Positions 35,687 to 49,674 of a stretch of 64,000 nt of DNA are shown here, piece after piece. Source of the stretch: Polytrichum commune (taxonomy: Eukaryota; Streptophyta; Polytrichopsida; Polytrichales; Polytrichaceae); NCBI GenBank assembly GCA_950295325.1, contig OX485804.1, forward strand, positions 44,876,429-44,940,428, in the 5' to 3' direction. Within the stretch, counting starts at the first letter, position 1. The number at the start of each line of letters is the position of its first letter. The notes beneath the pieces were generated by a model. That model saw only the letters and a list, made by a program, of their open reading frames with translations, was not told the DNA's origin and did not search any database. The position numbers and the translations under genes were made by a program.

Positions 35687-37737
35687 ACTCTACTACCTTG
35701 AAACGTTCCCCATGGTGTAGGAGTGTATGGGCCCACGGAGTGACGCTTTGAGGTGCCATTAGTGGCGCCACCTCACAGCGACCTCCACTGCCTTCATGTA
35801 GGGTAGGTGACGGGCTCCATTCTATCTTGGGTTGGTTCAAGGTGGGTTTAGGGTGGCTTGTCAATGCCTATTCTAGCCATTCTATACACTGCAAAAGGGG
35901 GGGGTGTAGCCATTCTATTCACAAAGTCACAGAGGTAGGCCCACAAAGCACAAAGGGAGTTGGTACCCAAGATGCAAGGTGATGGTTTTGCCAGAGAACT
36001 AGGTGGGATCATGGAGGTGGCCACATGGCTTTGCACACCAGTACTAGTTGGTCTTTGATCTAGCCTGGGTCTAGTACCCAACTATGTTGTGTTGGTTCTA
36101 GGTAATGAAGGTGGGGGTCCTTATCATATCCAAGGTTGTCATACACGGGGCCTATATATTGGTTTAAGGAAGCTAGTGGTTTTGACTCTGGATATTCATA
36201 AAACATCTAATTGAAGCTAATTTTCTCTCTCTCTTTATACCTATGTCTAGGAAAAAGGCTAATATGATTTTTATTTTTATAAATTTTATATCAACCATGT
36301 AGCCATATGTATGTGCAATAGCTTAAAGTGTTGGTTTAAGCACCCTCTACCTTATATATATATATTATATATTATGTTTGGGTCGCATTAAAAATTTACA
36401 TAGAATTTGAGGTTGATGTTGTGCAGCTGCTTGGGTCTAGGTTGGGTGATTGGGTGGTAGCTGGCCTAGGGTCTGCAAGAGTTGGGCTCTGATATATAAA
36501 TATACCTAGTCAGGTTGGCAAGCCAAGGTAAAGAATGTGCAAGGCAAAAAGACAAGTTTGCTACTACCGTAGAGGGCTCCCTATTCCATCACAAATTAAT
36601 TTGTTTTTCTCTCATTGCTATGTGTCATGCTAACATTTGTATGGACTCACTTGTATCTCACGTGGAAACTATATCCTCACACATGTAAAGATGAAATGGG
36701 AAACCTTCTACGGTAAAACTTACAAGGAAATTAGCATGCAGGAGTTAAAAAGTCTAAGGTCTATTGGGGATGGTCAAGTTGGCCTCCCTGATCATAGAAG
36801 GCATTGTCATTAGCTTAATTAGTTTATGAGAGGGCCTAACCTATAATAAGACTGTTAATTAAGTTGAGAGAGAGAGAGAGAGAGAGAACTTCAAAACGCT
36901 TTTGTTTACCAACATCCGAATTAAAAGCTTCGTGGGGTCAACAACTGCATAGATGGGGTAAGCTTGGCCTCAATTTGTATATGGCATAGACCCGGATGGC
37001 TGGGATGACCGACAACAAATAAGATCCGACTTCGTAGGGTCCCTCACACACACTAGCTAGTTTCCATACACTTGCTCATCTTTATATTTTCAACTTGAAT
37101 TTGTACCACATTAGACTAAACTTTGGATTATGAAAGCATAATATGGGCAGATGTTTGGGCCCACCGCTCTTAGCTACGAGATTGAATAATGTTATGTAAA
37201 ATTTGCACTTTAAAAATGAAAATTTTAGTGTTGAAGTTGACATGGACTACAATATTTCTTTAGGATGTGAGTTTTAAATCTTACATGTCAAATGCACTAG
37301 GACAGGTTCATTCCACCATTTAACACATCTATCCATGCACATATCACCAAACATATTGTCCCCACATAGCCCTTCATAACCCTGGCACAAAGTTATGAGA
37401 GTGCGTGGTATATACCTATGTATATTACCTATCCATTACTACGTGATCACTTTTCAAAGTCTTTGGTTCTTTCAATAGAAGTTTGTTCCCGATTTGTAAA
37501 GAAGGTGAAATTTGTGCCCAAGAAAATAATAGATTAATTGGTGGATTGGGATTGTGACAATATTGTGAGAAATTAATAATTATCCAAGGACAATGATTAT
37601 TGAACACTAGTTTCCCCAAAAATTCATAAGCTTAGTTATAGTCAAGGCGTTGAAAGGGTGACAACTTCTGTAATCTCTACATAACCTATATTAACAAAGT
37701 AAATATATTCATGAATAATATCAAATACACACACACG

Positions 37738-37794
<57 letters not shown>

Positions 37795-38143
37795 CACATG
37801 GTTACAAATATATTTAAGGTGAGCAAAATGGGTGCTACTCCGCACTAAGTTACTTGCATCAACGATGAATTCTCAACCCAAGAGCACCATGCAATTACAA
37901 AAAAAAATGCCAAAAACCATGTTGAATACATGAGGTTACAAAACATAGAGCACAATAGTATATCTACTGTGCTAAATGAAAAATGGTAAATTACTTCATG
38001 AAAAATGGGACGGGTCTTTAAGTGTGCCTAATTTAGGTGCCATATGGTGCGTAAAGAATAGTCTCCCAAACTTTGCCCATGAGTCACCTATTAGATACAT
38101 GGAAGTGATCCCAAAGTGGTTACAAAACATTACTTATTATGTA
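35687..38143. other. Intergenic, no gene recognised
   Basis: It begins with the right target duplication flank of MULE-1. A (GA)n tract lies at about 36865-36887 and a compound (TA)n(GA)n tract at about 37738-37792. Short frames show no motif. Confidence 0.5.
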
Positions 38144-38533
38144 CGGTAGATGGGTCTTAAGTGGCTTGTTTTTCTTAAACAAACCTTTATATTTAATTGG
38201 TATGTGGTTTGGTGAGGATCAAAGAGCAAACATCATAAAGACACGTGCCTAAACGATTGGACTACATCTTCAAACATCAAAAAACCACTCTACGCTCAAC
38301 AATGAACACAATCACCAGAACCTATGTATGTAATTAAGAAACCAACGAACATGCATTCTTGATAACCGTAACTAAATCAGGGGAGGTCCGAATTTCAACC
38401 CGTTTTTTTCTTCTTTTTCTTCAGATGTTTCATTGTAGATTTGATAATGCAAACACGAGTTTTTTTGTTATGTAAATCCAATTGGTGGAAGTTGGAGAGC
38501 ATGAAAAACAAACGAAATAACACCCACATACCG
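38144..38533 (+). mobile_element. MITE family A, copy 5 (390 bp), upstream of HSP60
   Basis: The left end CGGTAGATGGGT and right end ACCCACATACCG are exact inverses over the tip apart from one base, and TA flanks both (38142-38143 and 38534-38535). It lies about 520 bp upstream of the HSP60 start codon, so it may contribute to the promoter region. Confidence 0.85.
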
Positions 38534-38639
38534 TAGGCGGTGCATTTGTTGCGAGATAGAAAGGGCAATGAAAGCAAAGCATTGACATATCATAATATGC
38601 TTGGGAATGGTGCCATCCATACCTAGGGTTTAGGGTTTT

Positions 38640-39050
38640 CCAAGTTGGCAGTTCACAGCCTAACCACTTCCTGCTCGCAAGAACACCAACAAACAAACCA
38701 ACACAAGACAAAGGGCCCGGAAGGAAGAAGCAGCAGCAGAAGGCTCTGGAAGCCTCGCCTCCTTTCTTCTTCATTCCATACATTCCCTTCCTCTTTACAT
38801 TATTATTATTATTATTATCACACAGTGACGAGAGAGCGAGAGAGTGAGCTAGGGTTTCTTCTTGCTCACCATTCCTGGCTCCATTTTGTTCCATTAATCA
38901 CTCCTCTCGGCTGTTCGCGCTACAAGACCCCAAGCTATCAATCCAGCCACCAGGTTTTTGAGCCGTTCTTTTTACTTGCCTGTGAAATCCGTGAGGCGTT
39001 TTGGAGGTTTTTGAATCTTGGCAAGCGCATTTGAGCGCTCGGAAGACATC
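38640..39050 (+). promoter_or_regulatory. Promoter and 5' UTR region of HSP60
   Basis: It contains an (ATT)n tract at about 38800-38819, followed by purine-rich GACGAGAGAGCGAGAGAG and TAGGGTTT (a telo-box motif common in plant housekeeping promoters) near 38850-38857. The transcription start is not resolved, and heat-shock elements were not confidently seen. Confidence 0.4.
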
Positions 39051-42000
39051 ATGTATCGCGCCGCAGCAGCATTGGCGTCCCGTGTAAGGTGATTTTGGTG
39101 GAACTCCTATGCTCTCGCTCTCGCATTGTGGTCCTCGTTTGGCTCAGAAATTGGGAGTGATGCGATCGGTAAGGTGCATTTGTACGAGGTGGAATTGAGT
39201 TGCCTCACGACGTGGTAAATTATTGACGTCGAAATTGTGTACGAGATTGTGTACCACTTCAACCCGAGGTTTCCTGTGTGCATTAGAGGCCTTTCTTGGT
39301 GCCTTTGCAGCTCTCAGTGCAATAAAATACATGAAGAGGCTGTTTCGGGGCACTCGCGTTGGTTTTCTTGATCAGCAGATATAGTTATAAGACATTGTGA
39401 ACACAACAGTTCTTGAAGTGAAATGAAATGACACTTCTGGTGTGCTTTGGCCTCGATCATATTTTTTGGTCAATGTGTCGGGGGGTTCAAAGTAGTCTTT
39501 GTGGCAGATGTATATAGCGAAACCCATGACAACACATGCCATTTTTTGCTCTGTTTTGCCTCTTCCACATGTTTTTATGCACCATTGATTTTCAGCGTCC
39601 CGTTCTTGACCTTCGTGAGTGAAGACATTTCCTGTTCTCAGAACTTTTATTGTTGGTTTAGGTTCTTGGTGCGATTCATGCAAACCCCAAGTCTCGTTCA
39701 GCTGGAAGACTGAGCTTTCTTTCAACGTCGATTCCTCATGTGTTGGTTGTTGAGGGTCTCAGAATGTGTTTGTCTTGCTGGGTCTAGGGGCCTTCTTTGG
39801 TCGTGTCAGTGAAAGTCGAGTATATTTCCGATTCTTTCATTGCCTGTATATGAGTAATATGGACTGACAGAAGTGCAAGGAGGAAATTTTGTGGAAATAG
39901 ATTGCAGCATTATTGACTGATCAAATGTATCCGTTTTTTCTGTCCCTGGCAATGCAGGGCACGTTCTCTTATTCCAGTAAGTGCCTTTTCATAGTTACCT
40001 TTACCTGTGATTGAGGTGCAATCTATTTTTAATCAGTGACTGCAGAGATCAACATTGCTGTACTAATGGAATGTGAAGGAGAACGCAATGGTTTGGCTAG
40101 GAATGTAAATCTAGGTATAAAATTTTCGAGGGTTTTGAAATAATATTATATCAATCGGATGGAGGAAGAGATGGATAATGCACGTGGTCCCTCTTTACCA
40201 AAAGGTTAATTGGTTATTCGATCTTGAATAGCAGGATGTCAGTCGTTTCCAATCTGTACGAAGGTTCTCGGCGAAGGATATCCGGTTTGGTGTGGAGGCC
40301 CGTGCCCTTATGCTTCAAGGTGTGGAGCAACTTGCAGATGCGGTGCAAGTTACTATGGGTCCAAAGGTATTTGATAGCTCTCCTTTCTGTTATAGTGTGC
40401 AAGTAGAGAGATTTCCTTGTTCATTGAATGTGAGTTAGCTCTAGATCCAAGTAAAAGAAGCCTCTGGGATTGTTATTTTAGTGCCTATTGCTGGTTGCCG
40501 TCATTTGCAAGAATTGTGCGTACTCCTTACAAGGAAAATCGCTGAGTTGTAGTATGAACAAAAGTTAGGCTTTCATGTAGCATTATTTGGACACAACACA
40601 GCAGAGGCCAGAATGTTTAAAGGAGGCCTTTGAGATTGTTCACTGTAAATCAATTATTATAGACTGCCGTATTAATATTCTGGAAGCATTGAAAATCAAA
40701 CTCTGGAGAAAATTCTTAAGGCTCTGTTGGCTCTCAACCAAGATCCGACCCTTTTGAGTGGTAGAGCTTTTGTAGTTTTTCTTCATTTCGTCTGTGCTCA
40801 CGGTTTTTGTTAATGTCAGGGCCGTACTGTTGTGATAGAGCAAGCATATGGCTCTCCCAAGGTTACAAAGGATGGTGTTACAGTGGCAAAAAGTATTGAA
40901 TTCAAGGACAAACTCAAGAATGTTGGAGCTGCACTTGTAAAATCGGTTGCAAATGCAACAAACGATGTTGCTGGAGATGGTGCGTGCACTCTTTAGGAAC
41001 ACCAGTTATATGGTTTTAAAGTAAGGATGTCATAACTGATATCACTTCAAGCAGGTTAAATTGGACATATTAGAATACAGAGTAGTGTTGTTCTTGGTGA
41101 CCACGAGTTGGTTTATTTGGAATTTGTTTCACTAATGTGCGTTCTCTAGTTCCCTATTATTGTAATGTGTTTCATATGACCCGGATCACCTAATATAGGA
41201 TCTCCCATACTTTCTGGAAGTTGATCTACGTGAAAAGAGTGAAGGTAAGCATGTAATAGAGTGCAACCTATTCTTGTTAGGCCCCCAACGTGGTTGTTAT
41301 TACACATTCTATTTGTATCTGTTTGATGCTCACATATTTTCTGATTGGTATGCTTGCAGGTACAACTGCTGCAACAGTGCTCACGCGGGCCATTTTTGCT
41401 GAAGGATGCAAGTCAGTAGCAGCAGGAATGAATGCCATGGACTTACGCCGGGGTATCCAAATTGCTGTAGATGCAGTGGTTGCTCACCTTAAGAGCCAAG
41501 CAAAGATGATAAGCACATCTGAAGAGATTGCACAAGTGAGTAATTTGCCATTTTGTCTTACTTTAGTCATGGGTGAGAATCTTCATGGACACAGAATTTT
41601 AGGTTGACTGTAGTTGTTTGTATAATGCTTTTGTCCCTGTGTGTTTGGAGCAGGTTGGAACAATTTCTGCAAATGGGGATCAGGAAATTGGTGATTTGCT
41701 TGCTCGTGCAATGGAGAAAGTTGGTAAAGAGGGTGTCATCACAGTCTCTGTAAGTGGGTTAGGTTCTCATGACTAGGTTTCTTCCATTTGTACTAGATCA
41801 TCATGACATTTTTTTAGATGGTTTAGTTGACTATTAGCACTTAACAGGGTCAAAAACAAGTTGAATTTATTATTATTTCTAGTCTCTACCAAGAGCACTG
41901 ACATGGTATGACATGGTTATGTTGTGGGGTGCTAGCTTGTATATAGAACAACAAGCTTCTGCTTTGCAAGTCCTTATTACCTTTCAGATGAGAGTTGTTT

Positions 42001-45000
42001 AATAAGTGTTGGCAAGTCTTATTGCCACACATGATGGTGGTCTCTGATTGAAGGTGGTGAACATGGTTGCAGGATGGCAAAACTCTGTTCAATGAATTGG
42101 AGGTTGTGGAAGGAATGAAGCTCGACAGAGGGTATATTTCCCCTTATTTTATTACCAACAGCAAGACTCAAAAAGTGGTGAGTTCCTTTAGTCTAGCAAG
42201 GCTTCTCTTTCAGACGTTCTCAATATATAGATGGTATGCATGTGCAATTCCTCGAGGTTGTTTCAATTGCAACAGTAGTGCAGTTTTGCAAATTCTGTTC
42301 ATTTCATGATGTAATTGTAGACAACATCTGTTCAATAGTTATATGGAGCTCATTGACACATGTTCTCCAGGTGCAGTACTCTTGATATAAGGTTGTAAAG
42401 CATCATCATGATAAATTAATATTAAGAGTAGGAGTCAAATTGACATTGGTTGATGTTGTGTTCTGCCAGGAACTTGAAAATCCAGTCATTTTGATACATG
42501 AGAAGAAAATTACTAGCCTGCAAGCAATTCTTCCAGTCCTTGAGCTTGTTGTCAGGGTAAGTTCCATAGTCTTATTTCTAGTATCCTGTTCTCATAAATT
42601 TTGGATTGGCCTGCGGCAATTTGTGTTTCTGTTTACTCTTGTAAGTGGAAGAGTGCTTCTCCCAAGTCCATCACTAATTAAGTATCCATCTGTTTATGGA
42701 ATTGAATGGGTCAGGATCAAAGACCCTTGTTGATTGTAGCTGAAGATGTAGAGAGTGAAGCCCTTGCCACTCTCATTGTCAACAAGCTTCGTGGTGGTGT
42801 AAAGGTATGGTTGTGTTGTTCCTGTTATAGACTATTCCTCATGTGGTTATGAATGACTAGGTATCAATGATTTGGGTGGGTCAATCCTGTATAGGATTAG
42901 CTTTTATACTGAATGCTTTGTGAACTGAAGTTGAAAACCAAGATTAGTGCGAAGTCGTGGTATCAAAGACAATAGTTCTGCTTTGTAATTACTGTGCAAG
43001 ATACTCGTACACAGGTGCTACATAGTTTGGAGGGTGTATAGTCCATTATGATCTAGGGATGTCACTGCAGCCCATTCTTGTAACATGAAGTTGGAATCCT
43101 GGTGGAATTACAGGTTTGTGCCATTAAGGCGCCTGGATTTGGTGAGAGCAGGAAAGCCATCATGCAGGATCTTGCTGTCCTAACTGGCGGTCAGGTACAT
43201 TATCTTGCTTGTTTGGTTTTCTTCCATTGTTATGACAACCTTATTCTCCACATTACGTGGTTACTGATATCTGCAAGCGTTGCCCACATGATGCTTATGA
43301 GGGACAACCTTAGTGTTCTGAGTTCCAGCATGAGAATAAGCTTAGGACTTGCAAATCAGAAGTAAGTACAGAAACTTGATAATATTAAGTACTATTCATG
43401 CCATGCAACTCTCTGGCCTCACTGACTTCTTGAAGGAAATTTAGTGTTAATGGTCGAGGAGTTAGTGTTAGTGAAGTCTTAATGTTAGGATTTAGTGTGT
43501 TAGTGTTTGTTGTTAGGTAACAGTCTTGTTAAATTTACATCATGATTGTCTAGTATGCTACATCTGTGTTTGGGTTCCTAACATCTTCTGCACCTGCACA
43601 GCTCATCAGTGAGGATCTTGGGTTCAAACTTGAGAAGATTCAGCCAGAAATGTTTGGAGGAGCAAAAAAGGTGTGTTTATCATCATATTGAAACATGTCT
43701 GTCTTATAATGGTCTAGATATTTGAAGTTCTGAAGGCTTTTTCAGCATATGGTTAGACACACTTCTGTATGGGTGTCAAATGTCCATCACAAGGGAAAAA
43801 GTATTTTGTTAAGCAGTTTTTGTGTTGAGGCTCCTAGATTTGTCAAGTGGCAAGTAATCTGGCAGTTCTCTTAGAGATGAATTATTTATGTTGAATTTGG
43901 GCAATATCCTGCAGGTTACTGTATCAAAGGATGACACTCTTATCTTGGATGGTGCTGGTGACAAAACTATCATTGAGGAACGCACTGAGCAGGTAAATTT
44001 GCTTTTTAATATTTTGGGTTAGCATTTGTTTTCTTGTTCTTAATATTGTATGCTAATACAGAATGTTAATTTGCAGTACTCATTGGTGCATTGCTATATT
44101 TCGTGATCTTACTGCTACTAAGTTCATTTTTGTGTTGTGCTTCCTTCTCTGGTCAGGGAAACCCTTGAACACATAAGTTTTGTTTCAAGTTATATTAAGC
44201 AGTTAAGCAGAGTTTGAGTAACCTCTTTTCCTTGTACTGCAGATCCGGGAAGCACTTGCTCAAGCAACTTCAGAATATGACAAAGAGAAATTGCAAGAAC
44301 GATTGGCCAAACTCTCAGGAGGTGTTGCTGTTCTTAAGGTCTAATAATATTCCTCTTCCTTTAATTTTGGTCCTATAATTTTGATATATGTATATCTAGG
44401 TCCAATAGATTGTTAATAAATTGACTCAGATTACATATTTAACTCAGACCAAAACCATTGTCAAAAAAATACTACAGTTTTAAACTAAATTCCAGATGTT
44501 TTTACGGTGACCTCACTAGACTTTCACCTTTGGGAATATAGTGACCTAGAAATGAGTGAGTGATACGTAGGGGCCAATTCCCTAAATAGTGCTACTTCTT
44601 ATAATCGGCGAGTTACCCTATTTATGATTAGCAGTGTACTTATAAGTTGTGCAGCATACATTATATTCACATTATATATCGCAATTTGACGTTGAATTGA
44701 CAAGTTTTCCTATTCATCCATTTCAGATTGGAGGAGCTAGTGAAGTGGAAGTTAATGAGAAGAAAGATCGTGTTACGGATGCTTTAAATGCTACTAAAGC
44801 AGCTGTGGAAGAAGGAATTGTTCCTGGTATGATATTATTTTCTGTCTTCTGATGCCCTAGACTTATGTGTCAGTTTTATCTCTCAACAAAAATTGTTGCA
44901 ATGACAGAAGATCATCTGGATTTAGTCTAGTGGGACCCAATGGACCACAAGGAAGTCTTTGACCTCAGCAACTATGGTCCATAAGTACTGAATTATAAAA

Positions 45001-46506
45001 TTAGACTGTGTTTGTTAACTCATAGATGTGAACACCTGGTGAAAATTATTAATAAAAAGCAATCAACAACGGGTCATAGCGGCTATGATCCATTTTATAT
45101 ATAATTGATAGAAAATATTTCCTGGTGGGAAAAGATTCCATCTTGGAGGTGGCTGATTGTATGATGAAGTAGTATGTAGTAATTGTGCATGTGGTGGCAT
45201 CCCATACTCGATTTTATCCAGCAAGTTATGGATCAACTGTGCTGTAGTGTGGAATGCAATGAGGTTGCATTAAGTAATTCATTGAATGGCAGGTGGTGGT
45301 GTGGCTCTTCTATATGCTTCTCGAGAACTCGACAAGGTTGTAACTGCAAACTTTGATCAGAAGATTGGAGTTCAAATCATTCAGAATGCTCTTAAGGTAT
45401 GACACTCTTAAGGTTTTGGACATTATTCTAATCTGGTTTTGTTTGGACACTGTTCACTTTATTTTTTAAGCTACTTCAAGACTGTAGGCGAGGTCTAAGT
45501 TTTGCATCTCAAGCACATTGCAATGTACTTATTGGCACTCAGGACCCCAATGGATACCAGTGTTTCGTAGTGTGTGCTCAATTTGTCAATATTTTTGGAC
45601 ATTCCATAGAACTGTTCCTTTACACCACAGTCAAGTCATTCAAGGAAATAGTTATAAGGATTAAAATGTGGTGGATTACAGATGCCTACATACACAATTG
45701 CACACAATGCTGGAGTTGAGGGCGCAGTTGTGGTTGGCAAGCTTTTGGAGCAGACCAACCTAAACATCGGCTATGATGCTGCCAAGGGTATGTGAACCTT
45801 GATAGACGAAAATGTAAACCGATCTTCTTTATGTATGGTGTTAAAAAAATGTATGTGCTATTAAAAAAAATATTCATTGTCCTACACAGAAGACCATACA
45901 GGTTCTCATTTGATGCAAGTCTAGTTTTCAATGCTTACCAAGGATGTGGCCATTAGAGGGAATTTTGTCAAATGTCCCTAACAACCTGTGTCTGATGTCT
46001 TTCAGCTGAGTATGTGGACATGGTAAAGGCTGGCATCATTGATCCTGTCAAGGTTATCAGAACTGCACTTGTTGATGCTGCAAGGTACTCCTGACTTCTT
46101 CTCGAATAGCTTCCTAGTAAATATATTCCATAGTCATGTATATAGAGCTAGATGCTATGGTGTGGTCTACTTGGAAGTCATGTCATTTCTGACCCTGCTA
46201 CTGATAGCTATTGCCAAAAAACAGCCTGCTTCAACAACCTGAATGATGTATTTAGAAGATGAGCATTTGTTTCTGATACTCCAGGTGTTGGAAAACAACA
46301 GAAGTTTAAGCTGGGCAGAGGTTTGTCTTCAAATTTGGCATTCAGTTGTTGATATTCTTCTCTGTATGGTATGGTGCAGTGTCTCATCACTTATGACGAC
46401 AACGGAAGCAGTAGTAGCAGATTTCACAAAGGAGGAAAAAGAGTTGATGCCAGGCATGGGAGGAGGTATGGGAGGCATGGGAGGCATGGGCGGCATGTAT
46501 GGCTAA
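39051..46506 (+). CDS. CPN60: Mitochondrial chaperonin HSP60 (CPN60), 580 aa, 18 coding exons
   Basis: A group I chaperonin that folds imported matrix proteins in an ATP-driven ring. Exons: 39051-39088, 39958-39976, 40235-40366, 40820-40979, 41360-41535, 41654-41749, 42073-42177, 42470-42556, 42715-42804, 43114-43194, 43602-43670, 43915-43992, 44243-44338, 44727-44826, 45293-45396, 45682-45787, 46006-46084, 46380-46506. All are GT-AG with consistent phases. The first about 35 residues are Arg/Ala-rich without acidic residues ([19 protein letters not shown]), a mitochondrial presequence, before the mature start near [12 protein letters not shown]. Signature segments include VTMGPKGRTV, the nucleotide-binding AGDGTT (about 114-119) and [15 protein letters not shown]. 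The C terminus has GGM repeats ending MYG. The length matches plant HSP60 (about 575-580). Exon 2 is only 19 bp. Confidence 0.95.
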
Positions 46507-48318
46507 AGGGAAGATGGTAGCACTCGATTATCCTGAGTATTACCAAGCGTTCATCAACAGGTTGCTTGTTCTGTTGAAGTTCCGGGAATTAGGCATTTGT
46601 CAGAGGGTTCTGAGATGGGAGGTGCTTGCAGTGCTTTGGGTATGTCCCTATAGAAGATTTTTTTAATCTCCAAGTGTTACCAAAACAGTCAGTATTGTAT
46701 CCTCAAAAATCAGAAAATTCTGACAGAGTTCAACATAGGGAGAAATTTTGACCTTGTATAATTTCTGCTTTCCTTGGGATCTATCAGTGCACATGTAGGT
46801 TCATCCGCCATCTTCTGTCTTTATGCTTTACTTGTTGCACTAGGTACAGTACATCCATACTTGAGGTGTCCACAACCAAAGTTTTGACACTCAAGAGATA
46901 CGAGAAAGTTGTAGACGAGGAACTATTCTTTGACAGGAGGGATGTTGAGGAGGAAGAAAGCAGTGCACCTATCAATCTAGGAGAACTCTGCCCTTACATG
47001 ATTAGAATAGGAACGTATTTGTGGGCTACGTTATCGCTCAAGTCTGCAATAGGGAGCTTCTGTAATTGATTTGTTCAAGGTTTTTCACATGCTGTTCAAT
47101 GACATCTCAGGAGCAACCTAACGGGGAGCATGTGACCTTGAAGATGTGTGAATTTGATAGTTTGGTTTAGGCCTACACAAGGTGGAGTGGGCATTGAAGA
47201 GTGGATTTGACCTCAAAGTTTTCGTCTCTTCTATTGGTGCAATCCAAGTGGCAACAAGCAATTTGTGAACTTTAGTAAATTTGTGAAAAGGTTAATTCGA
47301 AGGTTAGTGGAGATAAAGGATAACCTTATTACCCTTTCACTGCCAAGGTCAATAGCCATGGGTGCTCTTAATCACATATGACAAAAATGAAAAATTCTTT
47401 GGTGAGAGTTATCCTTACTATACTTGCCAATTCCTTGAATCAATGGCCTCTACCAGTTATTTGGAGGCCACCCATAAAATATCTCTCGCTCATGGTCAAG
47501 GTTATGACCTTTTGGATGGTCTTGAATTATGCACGCATTGTGTGATAACAAACATAAGTATAGTGCAAACATACAACTATTTGGCCATAAATGTATGATT
47601 AAAAACATCAATGAAAGTTGCATATGATGCACAACAACATAGTTGTGGGAAGAATTCAGAATATTGAGAGGATTCAGAGCATGATGTCAACCACCGGATT
47701 TGTCCAGAATTGGCCAAAATGTCCAGAATTGCCTAAATACTAGTTTGAGTCAAATACTTTTCATCTTCTTGAGCATTTGGGTAGTTTTTCAAACACCTTG
47801 ATCTGAAGTTAAGTGTTGTATTTGATCATCAAAAGCTTCATTTCAAAATTACACACCAAATTTTTGTGGGTGCCATTTTTGTGCAGTTGGTAGTAGTACG
47901 GGGAAGGTAGTAGATGTTACATACCACTAAGTGTAATGGAGAGCTATGTTGAAGAGGGTTGTTGTCTTACTTACATTTATGCACACAATCATCTTTCAAT
48001 TCTCAAGCATCTAAATGTTGCACTGACTAACCTAGTCACTGGGTATCTCCATTCTCAAGCAACTAAGTTATGTACCTAATTGGCAGTGAATCTCCTTACT
48101 TGCTATGACCAATGATCCCCATGTCGTGTCAAAGTGATCAACAAATGGTGCTTCCTCCTTGTGGTTTACACGATTGTATGGATTAGTGAACAGTAAGAGG
48201 TTTTCCAAATCTTTTTTCATTCTAATGCCCATATTTCTTACATTAAAAATGTGATAGTAAATTAACCTTCTCACCTTGGGGCATCAAAATTGCATGTTGA
48301 TCAACCTAACATGTTTCC
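46507..48318. other. HSP60 3' region and intergenic
   Basis: The 3' UTR of HSP60 probably occupies the first few hundred bases. A 67-codon frame at 46866 has no recognisable family. Nothing further was recognised up to the tRNA terminator. Confidence 0.5.
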
Positions 48319-48319
48319 C

Positions 48320-48324
48320 AAAAA
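48320..48324 (-). terminator. RNA polymerase III T-run terminator of tRNA-Glu
   Basis: Five T residues on the minus strand (AAAAA on the plus strand), about 25 bases beyond the tRNA 3' end. This is the usual Pol III termination signal. Confidence 0.6.
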
Positions 48325-48348
48325 GGTAGTCTACTTATCTCGGGAGCT

Positions 48349-48420
48349 TCCGTTGCCGGGACTCGAACCCGGGTCGCTCGGGTGAGAGCCGAGTATCCTA
48401 ACCATCTAGACTACAACGGA
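48349..48420 (-). tRNA. trnE-CUC: tRNA-Glu (anticodon CUC)
   Basis: The minus-strand 72-mer begins TCCGTTGTAGTCTAGATGG and ends GGGTTCGAGTCCCGGCAACGG plus A. The acceptor stem pairs TCCGTTG with CAACGGA. A-box (TAGTCTAGATGG) and B-box (GGTTCGAGTCC) promoters are intact. The anticodon loop reads CTCTCAC with CUC at the centre. No intron and no encoded CCA, as in eukaryotic nuclear tRNA genes. It appears functional. Confidence 0.96.
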
Positions 48421-49674
48421 TTTTGATATTAGGAAGAACATCTATACTTAAAATTGGAAACCCAACCCCACACGTAGATTGCAGGTCACATGTTGTGTAC
48501 CAATGGCAGTTGTCTATTCGGACTCAATGGATTTGCGTTGTTGCCAACCCCGCACAATTGATGGCCACACCATAGTTAACCTTAATTACTTTTGGACTTA
48601 TTTGCGGAGCACATGGTATACGCCTTGCTGGCAGAGACCCTAGTTGCCTCGGCCAACGGGCTTGATGATTAGAAGTCACTTGACCCACGGTCCTAAGACA
48701 TGCCCCCAACTCTCTATAATCTACCATTACTACTCATTAGTGCCGGGACCTTGATCGGAAGTTTGAGACGGGCCCTTACTAGTGCGGGTAGCTAAAGAGG
48801 CAAAATGCATGTGCAAGGACTAGCCACACTAGTCTTGGGAGTCATGAAGTCCAGGGACAACACCCCATGATGTCACTCCCCTTCCCCACCCATACTAACC
48901 TTTGCTCTTTGATGTGGGGCCCCCACCTCACTTTTAAAGAATGGAATGTGCACCTAAGTTGATACTAAGTAGCAAATAAGGAGCTAATTGCACCTTAATA
49001 AGTTGGTATATTAGAATGAAGTCCAATACTTGCAGATCAATCCCCTTGTCCGATTAGAATGTTCTTGATACCGTTGAAAAACTCTCAAGAATAGCTCTCC
49101 AACAATAGTTCATTCTCCTTAATTGGATAAATATTAGAAGTTCCACACTCAAAAGAGTGTTGTTGTCCCATGGAGGCATCGTGTGGCTCTTTTCGTGACA
49201 ACAACTACACTTAGGCTCCATGAGGCTCTGTGTGGTCCTTTAGCACTGCTCTAGTGGCACTCACGAGCTTAGCCGCCTTTTCAAAATGGGTGGTCATTGC
49301 CACCACCAATGGACTCCCTTGGGACATCCCTTGAAACACATCCAAAAGATGTACCATGAAAAATTGAAATTGAATTTTGTGTGGTCACATGCCTTGAAGT
49401 CTAGTGGGAAAACACCTGCAACTAGGCTCTCAACAGAATGCTATATCGATACCAACATTTTCATTTGGGTCATTCTACCCAACAGGTTATAGTAAATCAA
49501 AGGTTGTGAGCTTTTGAAGTGTCATGGTCTCGAGGTTTTGTGTTAAACCCACCTATTTAAGATGAGCTTGCCGCAAAATCTAGTAGACCATGAAGCATTA
49601 TCCATTTCATATCATGTAGTACTCCATATAGGTTTATCATCCTTGGTCCCTTAGGCCCTCAAGCTCTAGTGTTA
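48421..49674. other. Intergenic, no gene recognised
   Basis: No supported coding region. About 49480-49620 resembles the start of dispersed repeat family F near 15780-15850 (TTGTGAG-TTTTGAAGTGTCAT). Confidence 0.45.
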